A stretch of 64,000 nucleotides of DNA from Neoscytalidium dimidiatum (GCA_037367355.1 CM074696.1:3534001-3598000); one strand, 5' to 3'; shown: positions 35,526-46,816, numbered from the stretch's first letter. The notes: generated from the letters alone by a model not told the origin. Made by a program: numbers and translations.

Positions 35526-36453
35526 TTATGACATGTCAAAGCTTTTCCCCATTTGTTGTAAATATCTCCTAGTGTATATAGTGTTTTCAAATCAATTGTT
35601 GAACGTTCCCGGCCGGTAAACCTTGCTACTCTCCGAACATAGAAATCTGCACATGTGAATAGTAGCATAGATCTGAAGTCCCTATGCTATTGCTCGATGG
35701 CCGGCACCTCGTCAACAGCCAGGGGCTACTCAGGAGGATAGAATGGAAATCTTTCTTAAAATACCGTTGATTATGGGGACCAAGCTCTTCTGTGAGTTTA
35801 TTGTTTCACACTGGTAGAGCACCAAAAGGTCAAGCTAAGCATTGACTACGTCAACACGCTTAAAATGGCTCGGTGATAGGCTTGTAACGATCAGATGGCA
35901 GCTTCATAACAGCCTGTCGGCACAATACCTATCAATCGTAACGATGATGTCTGGTCGGCTACGCATCTGCAGTTCTCTGCCCTTTTCAGCCTCCACCAGC
36001 CTTTCCTCAGCTTTTGCACAGGATGAAACTGCACAAATATATGGTGAACCATGAAAACTCGCTGGATTAATCTGGGTGCAGACCTGTGGTTCCTGTGTAC
36101 GACAGCAAGCATTTCAATTGGAATATCTTTGAAAGAGGTATGCAGCGGGCAAGTAGAGCTGCCAGGCTGATTGCATGAACCAAGTCTGCAATTGGCTATA
36201 TTAAACTGCTTGGGGGAATCATACAATACATACAAACCAGACTGCGCCTGGGAATGTCAGAGTAGAGCCGGGACGTGCATTGAACAAAAAAGGAAAAAAA
36301 AAAAAAAAAGAGTAGAAAACACTGCCCAGCGACTGTCCTGATAGCAACCAGCTTTTTGCACAACACAATTTTGTGGAGCCCTCATGGGCCAATATCTTTG
36401 AGGACCAGAATTCGGGAAACCCTGATGTAGTATGTTCTCCTTGATCTACAAGA
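35526..36453. other. Convergent intergenic region, no gene seen
   Basis: 3' flanks of the decarboxylase and the DUF1772 gene, with an A-rich tract near 36285-36312. No supported frames. Confidence 0.5.
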
Positions 36454-37167
36454 TCACAGCCTGTACCTGATAACATCAACTCTCCCAAGCGTGGCCCAAA
36501 CACCACAGGCAGCACCAACGAAGCCGAGAATAGCACGGCCGAGATTAATTGTGGCCCATTTGTCAACCAGCGCGTGGGTTGTCTCCTCCTGCGCAATGCC
36601 CGCCTCGGCGGCTGTGTCGGTGATGCTCGTGGTAGCGAATGATTCAGCTTTGGCTTTGAGGGCCACATCGGTGGGGTGGAGGAAGAGGAAGGAGTATGGA
36701 ATCTTCGCGAAGTAGAGGAGCGCGGCGGCCGTATAGAGCTTGCGCGGGATGCTATCTGGAGCTTCTGTTGGGGGAGTGTGAGCCTCAAATTCCTGTAGTG
36801 ATCGTTGGTGGTGTAACACGAACCTCGTGAAGCTAGCCAGGTGAATAGAGCTATCGAACCGGCGACGGAGGGCAGAGTGACCTGCATGCCAATGTTGCGA
36901 GCCTTTAACCACTGGCGAGCGAGCAGCGGAGCGGGAGCCTCCAGTAGGCTGGGCGTCAACTGGAACGAAGCAGCTGCGGTTTGACCTGCGGGTATGCGAA
37001 TCGGAAGTTAGCTAGCTCCTCTACATGCATGTTGAGCACGCTGGAGAATCGCGTGGTCGCACGAGCAACATACCGCATAGGAAGGCAGACGCGGTAACGC
37101 CTAAAGCCTGGGCCAGGCGAATGGTGACCGGTACGGGCTCGAGGAAGACTGGAAGCGGGGGAGCCAT
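36454..37167 (-). CDS. DUF1772 (anthrone oxygenase-like) small membrane protein
   Basis: Exons 37167-37074, 36985-36824 and 36764-36454 give 188 aa, the usual size of the family. After splicing the protein reads MAPPLPVFLEPVPV, LAQALGVTASAFLCG, then LLARQWLKARNIGMQVTLP, a helical YTAAALLYFAKIPYSFLFLHPTD stretch, and the hallmark DKWATINLGRAILGFVGAACG near the C-terminus. Four membrane segments are likely. Some DUF1772 members oxidise anthrones in polyketide pathways (for example HypC-type), but most are uncharacterised and no polyketide synthase is near. The second junction (G|AA at 36824/36764) is the only one found that keeps frame. It is less certain than the rest. Confidence 0.75.
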
Positions 37168-37837
37168 GTCGACAGATGCTGTTGTACTAGACTCCAGAGC
37201 GGAAGTGAGGCTCTTATGGTGCGTTTAGTGGGTTGGTGGTGCGGAGAGAGCGGAGAGGCCGCAGCGCCGACTGAGCGGTCACAAGAAGCGCCTGCGTGTG
37301 GTTTGACGCTTCCTTGCATCGGGAGCCACCGGGGCGTCTGCCGCATTGCGTCGGCAAGCACCGGGTCTGCTGCAGCGCCCGCTCCATGCTTGCTCTTGGG
37401 TGCACCAGAGCTCGGGTGAACAGTTCTTGGACTTCAGTTCGTGAAGCTTCAGAGATGACGAAAGAGGATTCCGGAGGCCTGTCAGCTCCCCCGCCGAAGA
37501 CGCTCCGCTCCGCCCTCGCACAGAGCTCTAGGCTCCAAGCTCCAAGCTCCAAGCTCCAAGCTCCAAGCTCGGGCCCTGGAGCGCCTTTCCCAAGCTTCTT
37601 CTCCTCCCTCCTCCTTCTCCGCAGCTTCCCCAGCCCGGAATTGCCATCGCGCACTATTCCTGTTCCTCTACAAGTCCGCCGCCGACTCTCTGCATCCACC
37701 TTCGACCCCGCTTTGTGTGCTTCTGCCGCCCAACGACCATGCCGTAGACAGCTCTGCGCCGACGTGGTCGACGCCAATGACGCTGATCGCCGCATCCACT
37801 TTTGTCATGCCAAGGGCATAGCTCCAGTTCAGCAGCC
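37168..37837. other. Divergent promoter region between DUF1772 and glycosidase-like genes
   Basis: GC-rich with a five-copy heptamer array at 37532-37566. No gene supported. Confidence 0.5.
37532..37566 (+). repeat. (GCTCCAA)5 heptamer array
   Basis: Five perfect 7-nt units lie about 270 nt upstream of the start codon at 37838. Confidence 0.95.
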
Positions 37838-40481
37838 ATGAAATACCATCGGCTTCGTCGCCCTCGGTGGGCGTCGCAGACCTCCATATTCGCAGCATTC
37901 TATTGTCTAACCATGCTGTGCCTCATCTACTTCTGTCTGCACGCTCTTGCTCTATATCCACACCTTGCTCCCACAGCTGCACAATCGCCATCCACTGATT
38001 GTCCCACCAATGCTACCTATCTTCAACTGAGTGATCCGCCATATGAAAATTACTTTTACTCCGACTGCAACAGCAGCACCCAGGTCGTTGTCACCAGCCC
38101 TCTTGCAGACAGCAATCTAACTGTCATTGGTCCTCGCCTTCTGGTCAATCCACCGAATCCGCCCACCAAAATCTCAGTTGACTTTGTTCCAGATTGCATG
38201 GCCAGCCGGCAACAGCGGTGCCGTGGTCTTCTTCTCCCCAGCCGACGGCGTTAATGGCTCCCTCGCCATAGCCCTGCAAAATTTAACAGATCAGCAGCGC
38301 ACGCTCGGTCCATTTTACCAGCCTGCTTCAGACTCTGGAAGTAATCCTCAGGTCGGGGTTAATGGCATAATGTCATTGAATGCTTCTGCCGTCCTGGATA
38401 TTGCGATACTTGGCAGCATTCGGACCATTCGCGACTTCACAGAAGGGCCCAGCATACTCGTGCCGGTCGTTCAGGACGCCAATGAAATTGTCGATGACGC
38501 CGCCGGAGGCGTTTCAATAAGCAGGCTTTGGCTTGACAATGTGACAACGACGACCCTTCATTTCTCACCGGTTGAAGCAAACGGAGGCGTATCAATCTCT
38601 ATTGATAATACCACTCTTCGCTTCGAAGCCGGTAACTATTCCTTCACTGCTTCCTTGAACTACCTGCAATTAGATCAGCTCAGCCCTCAGAAGGTGCTCA
38701 ACAACGCTTCTCAGTCTCTCATTACTCAAAATGCCGATCAGGTTGACTCCTTGGCCTTCCTATCATATACCGACAAGCTTCTGGCTGGTGCGTGGCGCTT
38801 CTTGACCTACTTTGGGAGGGACAGCATGATTTCTTTTCTCCTCTTGCAGCCTATCCTTAGCGAAGGAGAAGGAAGTGCTGTCGAAGCCGTCATTAGTGCC
38901 GTGCTCGAACGCATCGACCGCACTGATGGCAGCGTCTGCCACGAAGAGACCATCGGCGATTACGCGACATACCTCAATCTGCAGCAAAATCTCTCGAGCA
39001 CCGTTCCTCAGTATGACTACAAAATGATCGACACTGATTTCTTCCTTCCAGTTGTTATGCATGAGTATTTCGTGAAGAGTGCCACCGGCCGCGAGCGAAA
39101 AGATGCATTTTTCTCAACGGAGGCAACAGTGGATCCGGCGAACGAGGGCCTTAGTTACGAAGCACTTGCTCTCATTAGTGCTGAAAAGATTATGAACATC
39201 ACGTCTGCCTTCGCCACAAAAGATGGCCAGGTGACAGAAAATTTGATTCATTTGAAAGAGGGCCAGGTTGTTGGACAATGGCGTGACAGCACCTACGGTA
39301 TTGGCGGAGGCCGAATTCCGTACGATGTCAACACTGCGCTGGTGCCAGCTGCGTTGCGAGCCATTGCGGCGTTGTCCGCCGAAGGATTCTTCCCAAGTCA
39401 TATCGACTGGATGGATACGGCAAGCCAGTACGCCCACGTCTGGGAAGACGAGACATTGCGATTTTTCGAGGTTCGTTCAAGCCAGTGGGTTCGCATATTC
39501 AAAGGCCTAATGTGTGATACAGGTCCACGTAGCAGTTGAAGAAGCGCAAACTATGGTGCAGTCATACGTCGATGAGTCAGGCTTTCCCGGTCCCGCCGGT
39601 GTGGACAATATCACTTCAGATGTTCGCTTCCATGGTCTGGCTCTGGATGGCAATAATAATCAGCCCATTGTTCGGGTGATGAACACGGATGACTGCTTTA
39701 GGCTGTTCCTTGTCAACTCTACAAACCAGACACAACTAACCTCGTTTCTTGAACAAGCCGCCGATAATATACTTCGACCTTTTCCAGCTGGCCTGTCTAC
39801 TCCTATTGGTGTGCTGGTGGCGAATCCGGCGTATGGAGGGGATCCTGTGTAAGTGACAGTTCGCAAGTCCCCTAACGTGATGCTGCTTGATACTCGCCCT
39901 GTTGTGTGCGAAACAGAAGTCTGCACGCGCTTGCATATCTCGAAGTGCTGATCGTTATCTGGTGTCTTTCTTGGACCTCCAGCTATCTTTCTCTGCTGCT
40001 TTTGTTTGGCACGCAAAATAGCTTGAACTACTGACAAGCGAATGCAGTTACGCCACCAATTTCACCAATAACGCTTATCACGGCACTGTCGTCTGGAGTT
40101 GGCAGTTGTCTATGTTTGCTGCAGGTCTGGAACGCCAACTCGACCGCTGTATCTCTTCCTCCAACCACGGACCCGAGTTCTGCAATGACCAGACTGTATA
40201 CCCAAAAGTACGCCAGGCCTACAATCACCTCTGGGATCTTATCGACGCGAACAGCCAGTATTTGAGCAGCGAAGTCTGGAGTTGGGTGTACGATGGCGGG
40301 GAGTTTGTGTACACACCGCTAGGCGCTTTACCGCCGCCGCCCGGGCAGAGTCCAACTGGTAAGTCCTCGTGATCTGTTGAGTGAGGTTAAAGGTCACTAA
40401 GGTGGATTTTCAGAGAGTAATATAAGGCAGCTTTGGAGTTTGACATTCTTAGCGGTGAGGAGAAATGAGGCGTTCCAATAG
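37838..40481 (+). CDS. Membrane-anchored six-hairpin glycosidase-like protein
   Basis: Exons 37838-38143, 38193-39470, 39523-39848, 40048-40358 and 40414-40481 give 762 aa. An N-terminal signal anchor (about residues 16-38, FAAFYCLTMLCLIYFCLHAL) follows basic HRLRRPRW, so the bulk lies on the lumenal or extracellular side, consistent with many N-x-S/T sites. The central and C-terminal parts (KLLAGAWRFLTYFGRDSM, CHEETIGDYA, DTDFFLPVVMHEY, YGIGGGRIPYDVNTALVPAA, NAYHGTVVWSWQ) look like an alpha/alpha six-hairpin glycosidase. Related fungal proteins are annotated only as six-hairpin glycosidase-like, so the substrate is unknown. The 49-nt first intron restores GPRLL-IAWPAGNSG. Intron 3 is unusually long at 199 nt. 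Confidence 0.82.
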
Positions 40482-41691
40482 TCTCGGATTGATGGCTGCC
40501 GCCAAGAATCACATAGCTGATCCACTTGGTGGCCTGTTCGACGTTGTTCCTATACGGAATGTTCCAATGGTATGCCTAGTTCTTCAAAAGAGTGAGGGAA
40601 CGTGCGTGTGTCGCCATCGCGTTGCACGGTGCGTCTGTAGGAATATGCCGGCTCCCTGTTTTCCGCGGAGTTAACTGTCAACCCACGTTGAGTAATGATG
40701 GAGTGACGCAGTTACATAGGGGCACAGCAGCCGACCGCTAATGTGTGTGATCTTTCTGCACAACATTACGATTCAGTCCTATCACATCACCATGACATCG
40801 CAAGCAACCCGTATTTGTTGAGCTCTGTACTTTGGAGGCCATGGTCAACTACACTTCGTCTGTGCTGTACGACTTGAAAGCTGATATGGTTCATTTGTGG
40901 ATTAATTGAGGGGTGGGAATGCGGTGGAAATAAGCAACGTGCAGCAGCGAAGCAAAGCGATTTTGGTGAATCGGCTCGGTGGACCGACTCGGCCGGACAT
41001 CAGAACCGACTACAGCTCATTCTTTTCCATGTTCACTAAAATATGGCAGGTCTCGCCGCAAAACGACCAAACGAAACGGTCGACATCCACACCGAATCGG
41101 TAGAACTCCTTATACATACTCCTCGTCCGCTACGATCGCCAATCGCCGTGTCTGTTTCGTAGAACGGGGCGTGGACTATTTCATTTATTCAGGCCCACCG
41201 GATCATCTCCTTGAAACGTACGCCAACATTGCGCCAAGCCAGCGGAGAGGCCATGAGTTGGCTAAGCGCCCGCTCCCCAAACACTCTTTCAGCCTCATAC
41301 GGCATCTTCCCGCTCCGCTGTGACTGGTGGTGCACCACACCATCAGTCTTGGCGTTTGCTAAGACGCACTCAGTTCGCAGGTACGCGAACCCACCATCGT
41401 GTTTCCAAATGATCGGCAGCCAACGCTCGTTCGTGGAATGATCCAGTCTTCTCCTTCGACCCCGGTATTTCGCTGCGTGAGAGAGGGTGTTCGTAGTCGT
41501 AACGGAGATGTGGGATGTTTGTATATAAGAATTCTACCACCACGCTGCTTGGCTTGAAAATAGCAGGTCCAGGACACAATCCTTTCTATCCACACATTCA
41601 TTCACCCAATTGAGCTAGTCTCAAGCCATTCTTTCAGTCGAATTTTTTTACTGTACATATTCCCGCGCCAAACAAGACCAAAAAAGGAACC
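40482..41691. other. 1.2-kb intergenic region, promoter of the metalloprotease
   Basis: No gene seen. TATATAA is at 41522-41528. Confidence 0.5.
41522..41528 (+). promoter_or_regulatory. TATA box of the metalloprotease gene
   Basis: TATATAA lies 164 nt before the ATG at 41692, with a C/A-rich leader between. Confidence 0.5.
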
Positions 41692-42703
41692 ATGAAGGCC
41701 GTCGCCGCTCTTCCCCTCCTCGCCGCCCTGGCCGCGCAGGCGCACCCCATCCAGGGTGGCAGCAAGGAAGCCGCCGCCCAGTTCGGAACCTGCAAGTTCG
41801 ACCGCACCACGGCTTTCAACACCCTCTCGGCCTCGAACCCGCCCGTCTCTAAGCGCGCCACCAACGGGACCAACACCTGGTCGCCGCCGTCCTCGCTGTC
41901 CAAGGCCCTCGACGAGGTCTGGGAGCACGAGATGTCGACCTACGGCGGTGATCCCCTCACCTTCAAGAACTACGGTCAGTCTTTGCTTCCTCTCCATCTG
42001 ACCCCAGTCAGCTGAACGATTTCGCTGACAATAAAAAAAAAAAAAAACAGGCTACGACCACCTCATGGACACCAAGGCCAACATCCAGTACTGCGTCCGC
42101 TGGGACAGCAAGCAGAGCGTCACGCCGGCGCAGCTCACCTCGATCGAGGCGGCGCTCTCCAAAGCCTACAACAAGTGGGTCTCCGCGGCGCTGGCCGGCT
42201 TCGACGGCTTCCCGTACGACAGCGTGAACGTCAAGGTGGTCGGCTTCGCGACCAACGACACGTCGCTGCTGTCGGGCCCGGCGCCCGCGGGCGTCACGGT
42301 GCACAGCGGCACGGCCGACGACGCGGGCGTGCCCGAGTGCGACCCGGCGTGCGGCCGCGCGATCCACTACGCCGACGGCGACTACGGCGGCTGCGCCGGC
42401 GGCGACGCCGCCCGCTACGACGTCTCGCTCTGGCTGACGGACGGCCTCGACGGCGGCTTCGGCGGCGACTGGGGCCAGCAGGTCGGCACCGACTACATGC
42501 TGCAGAACCTCGACGCCGAGAACGTCCACATCCTGCTGCACGAGATGGGCCACACCCTCGCCCTCGACGACTTCTACGACTGGACCCCCACCGGCGTCTC
42601 CAACTTCATCATGCTGGCCGGCTCCGCCATGGAGATCACCGACTTCGACGCTTGGATGGCCAGGGATTGGTGGAGGCACATCAAGAGCAGGTACAACCTC
42701 TAA
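41692..42703 (+). CDS. Secreted zinc metalloprotease with HExxHxxxxxD motif
   Basis: Exons 41692-41974 and 42051-42703 give 311 aa. A signal peptide (about 1-17, MKAVAALPLLAALAAQA) is followed by a propeptide-like region with a KR pair near residue 55. The active site is HILLHEMGHTLALDDFYDW: zinc ligands H258 and H262, general base E259, and probable third ligand D268. This spacing matches the snapalysin-like HExxHxxGxxD pattern, with Ala in place of Gly. Several paired Cys (about 187, 195, 209) suggest disulphides. The family is widespread among ascomycete secretomes and poorly studied. The 76-nt intron ends in a 15-A run directly before CAG instead of a pyrimidine tract. Confidence 0.87.
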
Positions 42704-43636
42704 GTGGTGGGCAAGAAGACGAAAAGGGGGCGTGGGGGGAAAGGTCTTTTCGATAAAGAGGGGAGCCGCGTCCGGAATAACTTGTAAATATTAATTGTTT
42801 TAGGCCGGCGACTTCTGCGCTTTGTCACTTATTCTCTGTCAAAATTGGGTTGATTGCGCCGGGGGAAATATCTGCACAGAAATAACACAAAAGTTGGGGA
42901 AAAGATCTCAGCTCTTTGTCAGATTGCGAGCTGTCGAACTATGCGATACAAACGTGGTGAGAAGCAACACGGACAGAACAGCAGACTTACCAAATTCCTA
43001 TAGGATGCTGTTTGAATATCCTCGGGCTTCAAGATCATGATTGACACAGTTCGAGCAGGGGAACTGAAGCATCCAGGTCTAAGTTATCCGTAATCCATTA
43101 CTTATCTACAAGAGCTCCGCCCAGCATCCCCCACCCAAGTCCAGACCCTAGGCAAAGACACCCGATTCAAACGCCCATCCATCCGCACACCTTACAGCAC
43201 CCTTTGCTTAGGGCGGTTAAGGAAAAAGAGAAAACATAAATCCGCATAAAACCAGTATCTTACGCCGTCATGATGCCTTCTGGAGGCCTGATTGTCTTTG
43301 ATTTCATACGATGCGCTTTTCATAGGACATGATTTTTTCTTTCAAAAGTGAAAAGAAAATGAGCTAAGGAGAAATAAAAAGGTAAATGAGAAAAAAGAGA
43401 ATCAGAAAAGAATAGAAAAGAAGACAATGGATCAAACATGTTTGGGGGTATTTTGAATGGTGCAGAATCTTAACGCAGAAGGACGAAGAAGCGATTTTTT
43501 TTTTGTTGGACGAACGCGGGCAAGCGGGTTGTATGAAGAGCAGCGTCTTTGACGAAGCAAACGTAGCTTGGAAGAATTAAAGAGCGATGTAGTCACCGAG
43601 TCTTCGAAATTTCAGAGCGAATATCAGTGGCGAAGT
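42704..43636. other. Convergent intergenic region, no gene seen
   Basis: 3' flanks of the metalloprotease and the kinase-like gene. The plus strand is purine-rich at about 43340-43430, so the kinase 3' UTR is pyrimidine-rich. Confidence 0.5.
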
Positions 43637-46600
43637 TCAAACTCGTCCCTCACGGTCTTCAGTACGGCTCATCCATGGAAACCACACAGCTTCACTGGGT
43701 CCCGGCGTTGAAGTCGAAAGAGGATGATGATCGCCGCGGCTGAAGTGCTGATCCGTGCTGATATTGTCGTGTTTTCCAGTCGCATCGGCAGCGCTTGGAG
43801 AATGGTTCTCTGTACTGTGTACCGGGATTTGAGCGAGCTGCTTTCCACGACACTCAACCAACCCAGCCAAAGCCATTTCGGGTGACGCGTGCTGCGGCAT
43901 TGCTAGATTGGGACCTCTTTCGTCGGAAGAACTTGTCTTGTTGCAATCGGGGCTCGTAGATGCAAACGTTTGGTTTTCCTTGACTGTGATGGCAGACGAA
44001 CGGCGGTCCAGGGGGGCACCGTCTTCTTTGTCGAAAGCCGGAGGTGCGCAACTAGCCAAGTGCGCAGACTTAGAAAAGTCGTGGGCCTCCAAGTCAAACT
44101 CGAGATCTTCCATCGGGTGTAGTGCTTGTATCGGCTGGCTTGAAAGCCCTCGCAAATCAGCCTCAAAGTCGTAATCGCCGAAACCAGAATCTTGATGCAC
44201 TGGAGGCCCATATCGGCCAGCTGGTTGCACGGCTCTATCATCTCTGCCGTCGTATAGGCCCTGCATCAAGTCTGCTAGCACGTCAACATCGTGGGAGTTC
44301 CGAAGCTGAATACGATCATGGAAGGAAGCACGGTTTCCGAACCCATCTCTGGAGAGGAACGGAACGGGAGGCGGTAGCATTTCGCGGTCATATTCGCTAA
44401 TGCCAGCTAAGTCTGAAGGATGTGCAGCGGGTCCAGCTTCTATGCGATCGAGCTGTAATGGATCTGCTTGTTCCGTCCTCGGTGTTGAGATGCAGACGGT
44501 GGCTTGTTCATGGTTAGTCGGGTCTCGCTCGTCAAGAGCGACCGGACCGTTGCGGCTAACGAGACGGGTGTCACCGTCGATGTAGACGGACTCCCAACGA
44601 GGCTCATGCGGGCCAGGAAGAGATGCACTATCATTTTCGAGTTCGCTATCGTCGAGAGAGACATTCGAAGAGGCCCGAACGAATGGAGAGTATTCCGGCG
44701 TCTGTCTGGCGTCCGATGTGGAACGGCCACGATGCGCCATGATGTATGATCCAGAGCTTTGAGCATCGTACTCGGTGGGAGGAACAACATCAGTGAGATT
44801 CGCGCTCGAAGGATTGACGCTTGAGATTTGGTTACCACGGTCGGGAGAGGTGCGTGCACGCTTGTCTTGATCAATATCGGCAAGACCAACAGCCGTGCGA
44901 GGGTCAATGTATTCCTTGTCCGAGCGATGCGTGCACAGACTATGTCTGGATGTGGTTGCAGGCCGCGAAGCCTCTGGGTCGATCTCGGGAAATTTGGCGA
45001 GCAGCTCCTTTGCAGAGGGTCTGTCGCGCGGCTCTTCACTTAAGCATGCGTCGACCACGGTCTTGTAGTAGTCAGGGACTCCTTCGCTAGCCGAAGTCCA
45101 GAAAAGAGGTCGTTCTTCCCGCTCTGGTTCATCCTTTTGTTCTGCAAGGGCCCACAAGACCATGCCTAGTTGAAACAGATCAGACTTGACTCCGATGTGA
45201 ATACCGACCTTCTGGCCAGCCTCAATGAGCTTGGCAAGTTCCGGAGGTTCCCATCCTACGGGGCATCCTCTCCGGTTGATGTCGATAATTTTGGCATCAT
45301 CGTCTGCATCAATGACAATGTTCGATAGGGTGAAGTCTCCTTGGACGAATCCACTCTCATGAATCTCAGAGAGGCCTTGGACGATCTGTTTGGCCCATCT
45401 CTCCCGTCTTGGCCAGGACATCTCGCCAGAATTCTTCCAGTCGTATAAAAGATCCACAAGAGCGCCTTTCTCGGCAAAGTTGATGAGGAGGCCAGTGACG
45501 CGCTGGCCTTGGTCGTCGGTGATAACACCGGCGAATTGGATGACACTATGGGCGCCTCGAACACGGCTGAGACAATTTGTCTCGTAAAGGAACTCTTCAA
45601 CAGACTCGGGACCAGGAATCTCCTTTTTGATGTAGATTTGCCCCTTAACTGAGATTCTGTAAACAAAGCCAGACAGATGGGATTCAAAGTGGACATCACT
45701 TTCGCGGAACACAGGGCAGTCCAGATGGGCAATGGCAGATACAGGAGGGTAAGGTATGATCTCGTTTACGTCTTCAGTAACGTGGACATGCAGGCGGCCA
45801 TCACGGGTTTCCAGTTTAAGGTTGGTGACAGTCTCGTAGAACTGAATATCCGGCAGGGAATCCCGGATGGACTCATAGATACGAGCGCTCTTGTCTCGCT
45901 GGTAGTGTAAACTCTTCAGGTCAGCTTCTAGGGACTCCGGCTCAGCATTACGGTAGTCGATCGAAACGGTCACTCTCCTCCACCTATTCGGCTGCTCAGC
46001 AAAGGTCACGAAGAATTTCTCGCGGTCGGACATGTCCCTAAAGTGCATGCTGAGGTTCAAAATCCACTTCGCATCCAGCTCTTGCTGTATGAGGAGCTCA
46101 TCCACACCCTCCGACGAACCATCATTGTCCGATTGCGGGCCGGTCGTTGAGAGCGGAGGCGGAAAGTCGCTGGGGTCTCGAGAGGCCATGGAGCCGGTGT
46201 TGTCATCGTCAGGACGGTTGTTGTTGATCTTCGGCGGGGTATTTTCCTGCTGCAGGAATGACTCGTGTGCCTCGGACGCGTAGGGACTGAGGGAGTCGGG
46301 GGCGGACGAGCGAAGATGAAACTTGGGCGGCGGCGAGAGAGTGCGTTTCGATGCGCGCACACTCTGACGATCGACGGAATGCGCACGTCGTTCGGACGAA
46401 TAGGGCCTGCGCTCGTCGGGACCAGGTTCGTAGGGAACCAGCCTATCTCGTCGCTCCGACTCTTGTCGTTTGAAGGTCAGCGGACGGGGCAGGCCGGGCA
46501 CCACCTTGCGGGACGAGCGTCTGTTCGACAGCCCAGACTTCTCCAGCCGCTTCTCGTCATCAGAGTCCTGCTGCACGCCGTCCCGGTCGCCGTCGGGCAA

Positions 46601-46816
46601 GACACCAGCTTCGTCCTTCTTCAGCCAGCCTCCTAGCTTGTGAAGAGAGAGGCGCTCCCACATGTTTGATCTGCGATGCGGGGGTTGAGGGTTCATGATC
46701 GGGGGGGAATGGAGGTGTAGTATGTCGAGCTGCGCACTGGGAGTGAGGTCGCTCGAGCTGGAGGCTCTCCCGGCCGGCAATGCGAAGGGAGGCTCCAGCT
46801 GAAGATCGACAGGCAC
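43637..46816 (-). CDS. Large protein kinase-like protein with divergent catalytic motifs
   Basis: One exon, up to 1059 aa. The N-terminal 230 residues are basic and Ser-rich (disordered). They are followed by a conserved fungal block (WILNLSMHFRDMSDREKFFV, RRVTVSIDYRN) and a kinase fold from about 380 to 660. The fold has beta3 YIKKE, the alphaC-like VEEFLYE, catalytic loop VQGDFTLSN (HRDxKxxN, where the Asp and Asn stay but His-Arg are VQG and Lys is Thr), and IIDINRRG in place of DFG with the metal Asp kept. WEPPEL resembles APE. No clear glycine-rich loop is visible. The C-terminal 380 residues are acidic and disordered. Activity is therefore possible but uncertain. Other starts are the ATG at 46696 or 46663 (MWERLSLHKLGG). 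Confidence 0.8.
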   Translation of the reverse strand: MPVDLQLEPPFALPAGRASSSSDLTPSAQLDILHLHSPPIMNPQPPHRRSNMWERLSLHKLGGWLKKDEAGVLPDGDRDGVQQDSDDEKRLEKSGLSNRRSSRKVVPGLPRPLTFKRQESERRDRLVPYEPGPDERRPYSSERRAHSVDRQSVRASKRTLSPPPKFHLRSSAPDSLSPYASEAHESFLQQENTPPKINNNRPDDDNTGSMASRDPSDFPPPLSTTGPQSDNDGSSEGVDELLIQQELDAKWILNLSMHFRDMSDREKFFVTFAEQPNRWRRVTVSIDYRNAEPESLEADLKSLHYQRDKSARIYESIRDSLPDIQFYETVTNLKLETRDGRLHVHVTEDVNEIIPYPPVSAIAHLDCPVFRESDVHFESHLSGFVYRISVKGQIYIKKEIPGPESVEEFLYETNCLSRVRGAHSVIQFAGVITDDQGQRVTGLLINFAEKGALVDLLYDWKNSGEMSWPRRERWAKQIVQGLSEIHESGFVQGDFTLSNIVIDADDDAKIIDINRRGCPVGWEPPELAKLIEAGQKVGIHIGVKSDLFQLGMVLWALAEQKDEPEREERPLFWTSASEGVPDYYKTVVDACLSEEPRDRPSAKELLAKFPEIDPEASRPATTSRHSLCTHRSDKEYIDPRTAVGLADIDQDKRARTSPDRGNQISSVNPSSANLTDVVPPTEYDAQSSGSYIMAHRGRSTSDARQTPEYSPFVRASSNVSLDDSELENDSASLPGPHEPRWESVYIDGDTRLVSRNGPVALDERDPTNHEQATVCISTPRTEQADPLQLDRIEAGPAAHPSDLAGISEYDREMLPPPVPFLSRDGFGNRASFHDRIQLRNSHDVDVLADLMQGLYDGRDDRAVQPAGRYGPPVHQDSGFGDYDFEADLRGLSSQPIQALHPMEDLEFDLEAHDFSKSAHLASCAPPAFDKEDGAPLDRRSSAITVKENQTFASTSPDCNKTSSSDERGPNLAMPQHASPEMALAGLVECRGKQLAQIPVHSTENHSPSAADATGKHDNISTDQHFSRGDHHPLSTSTPGPSEAVWFPWMSRTEDREGRV

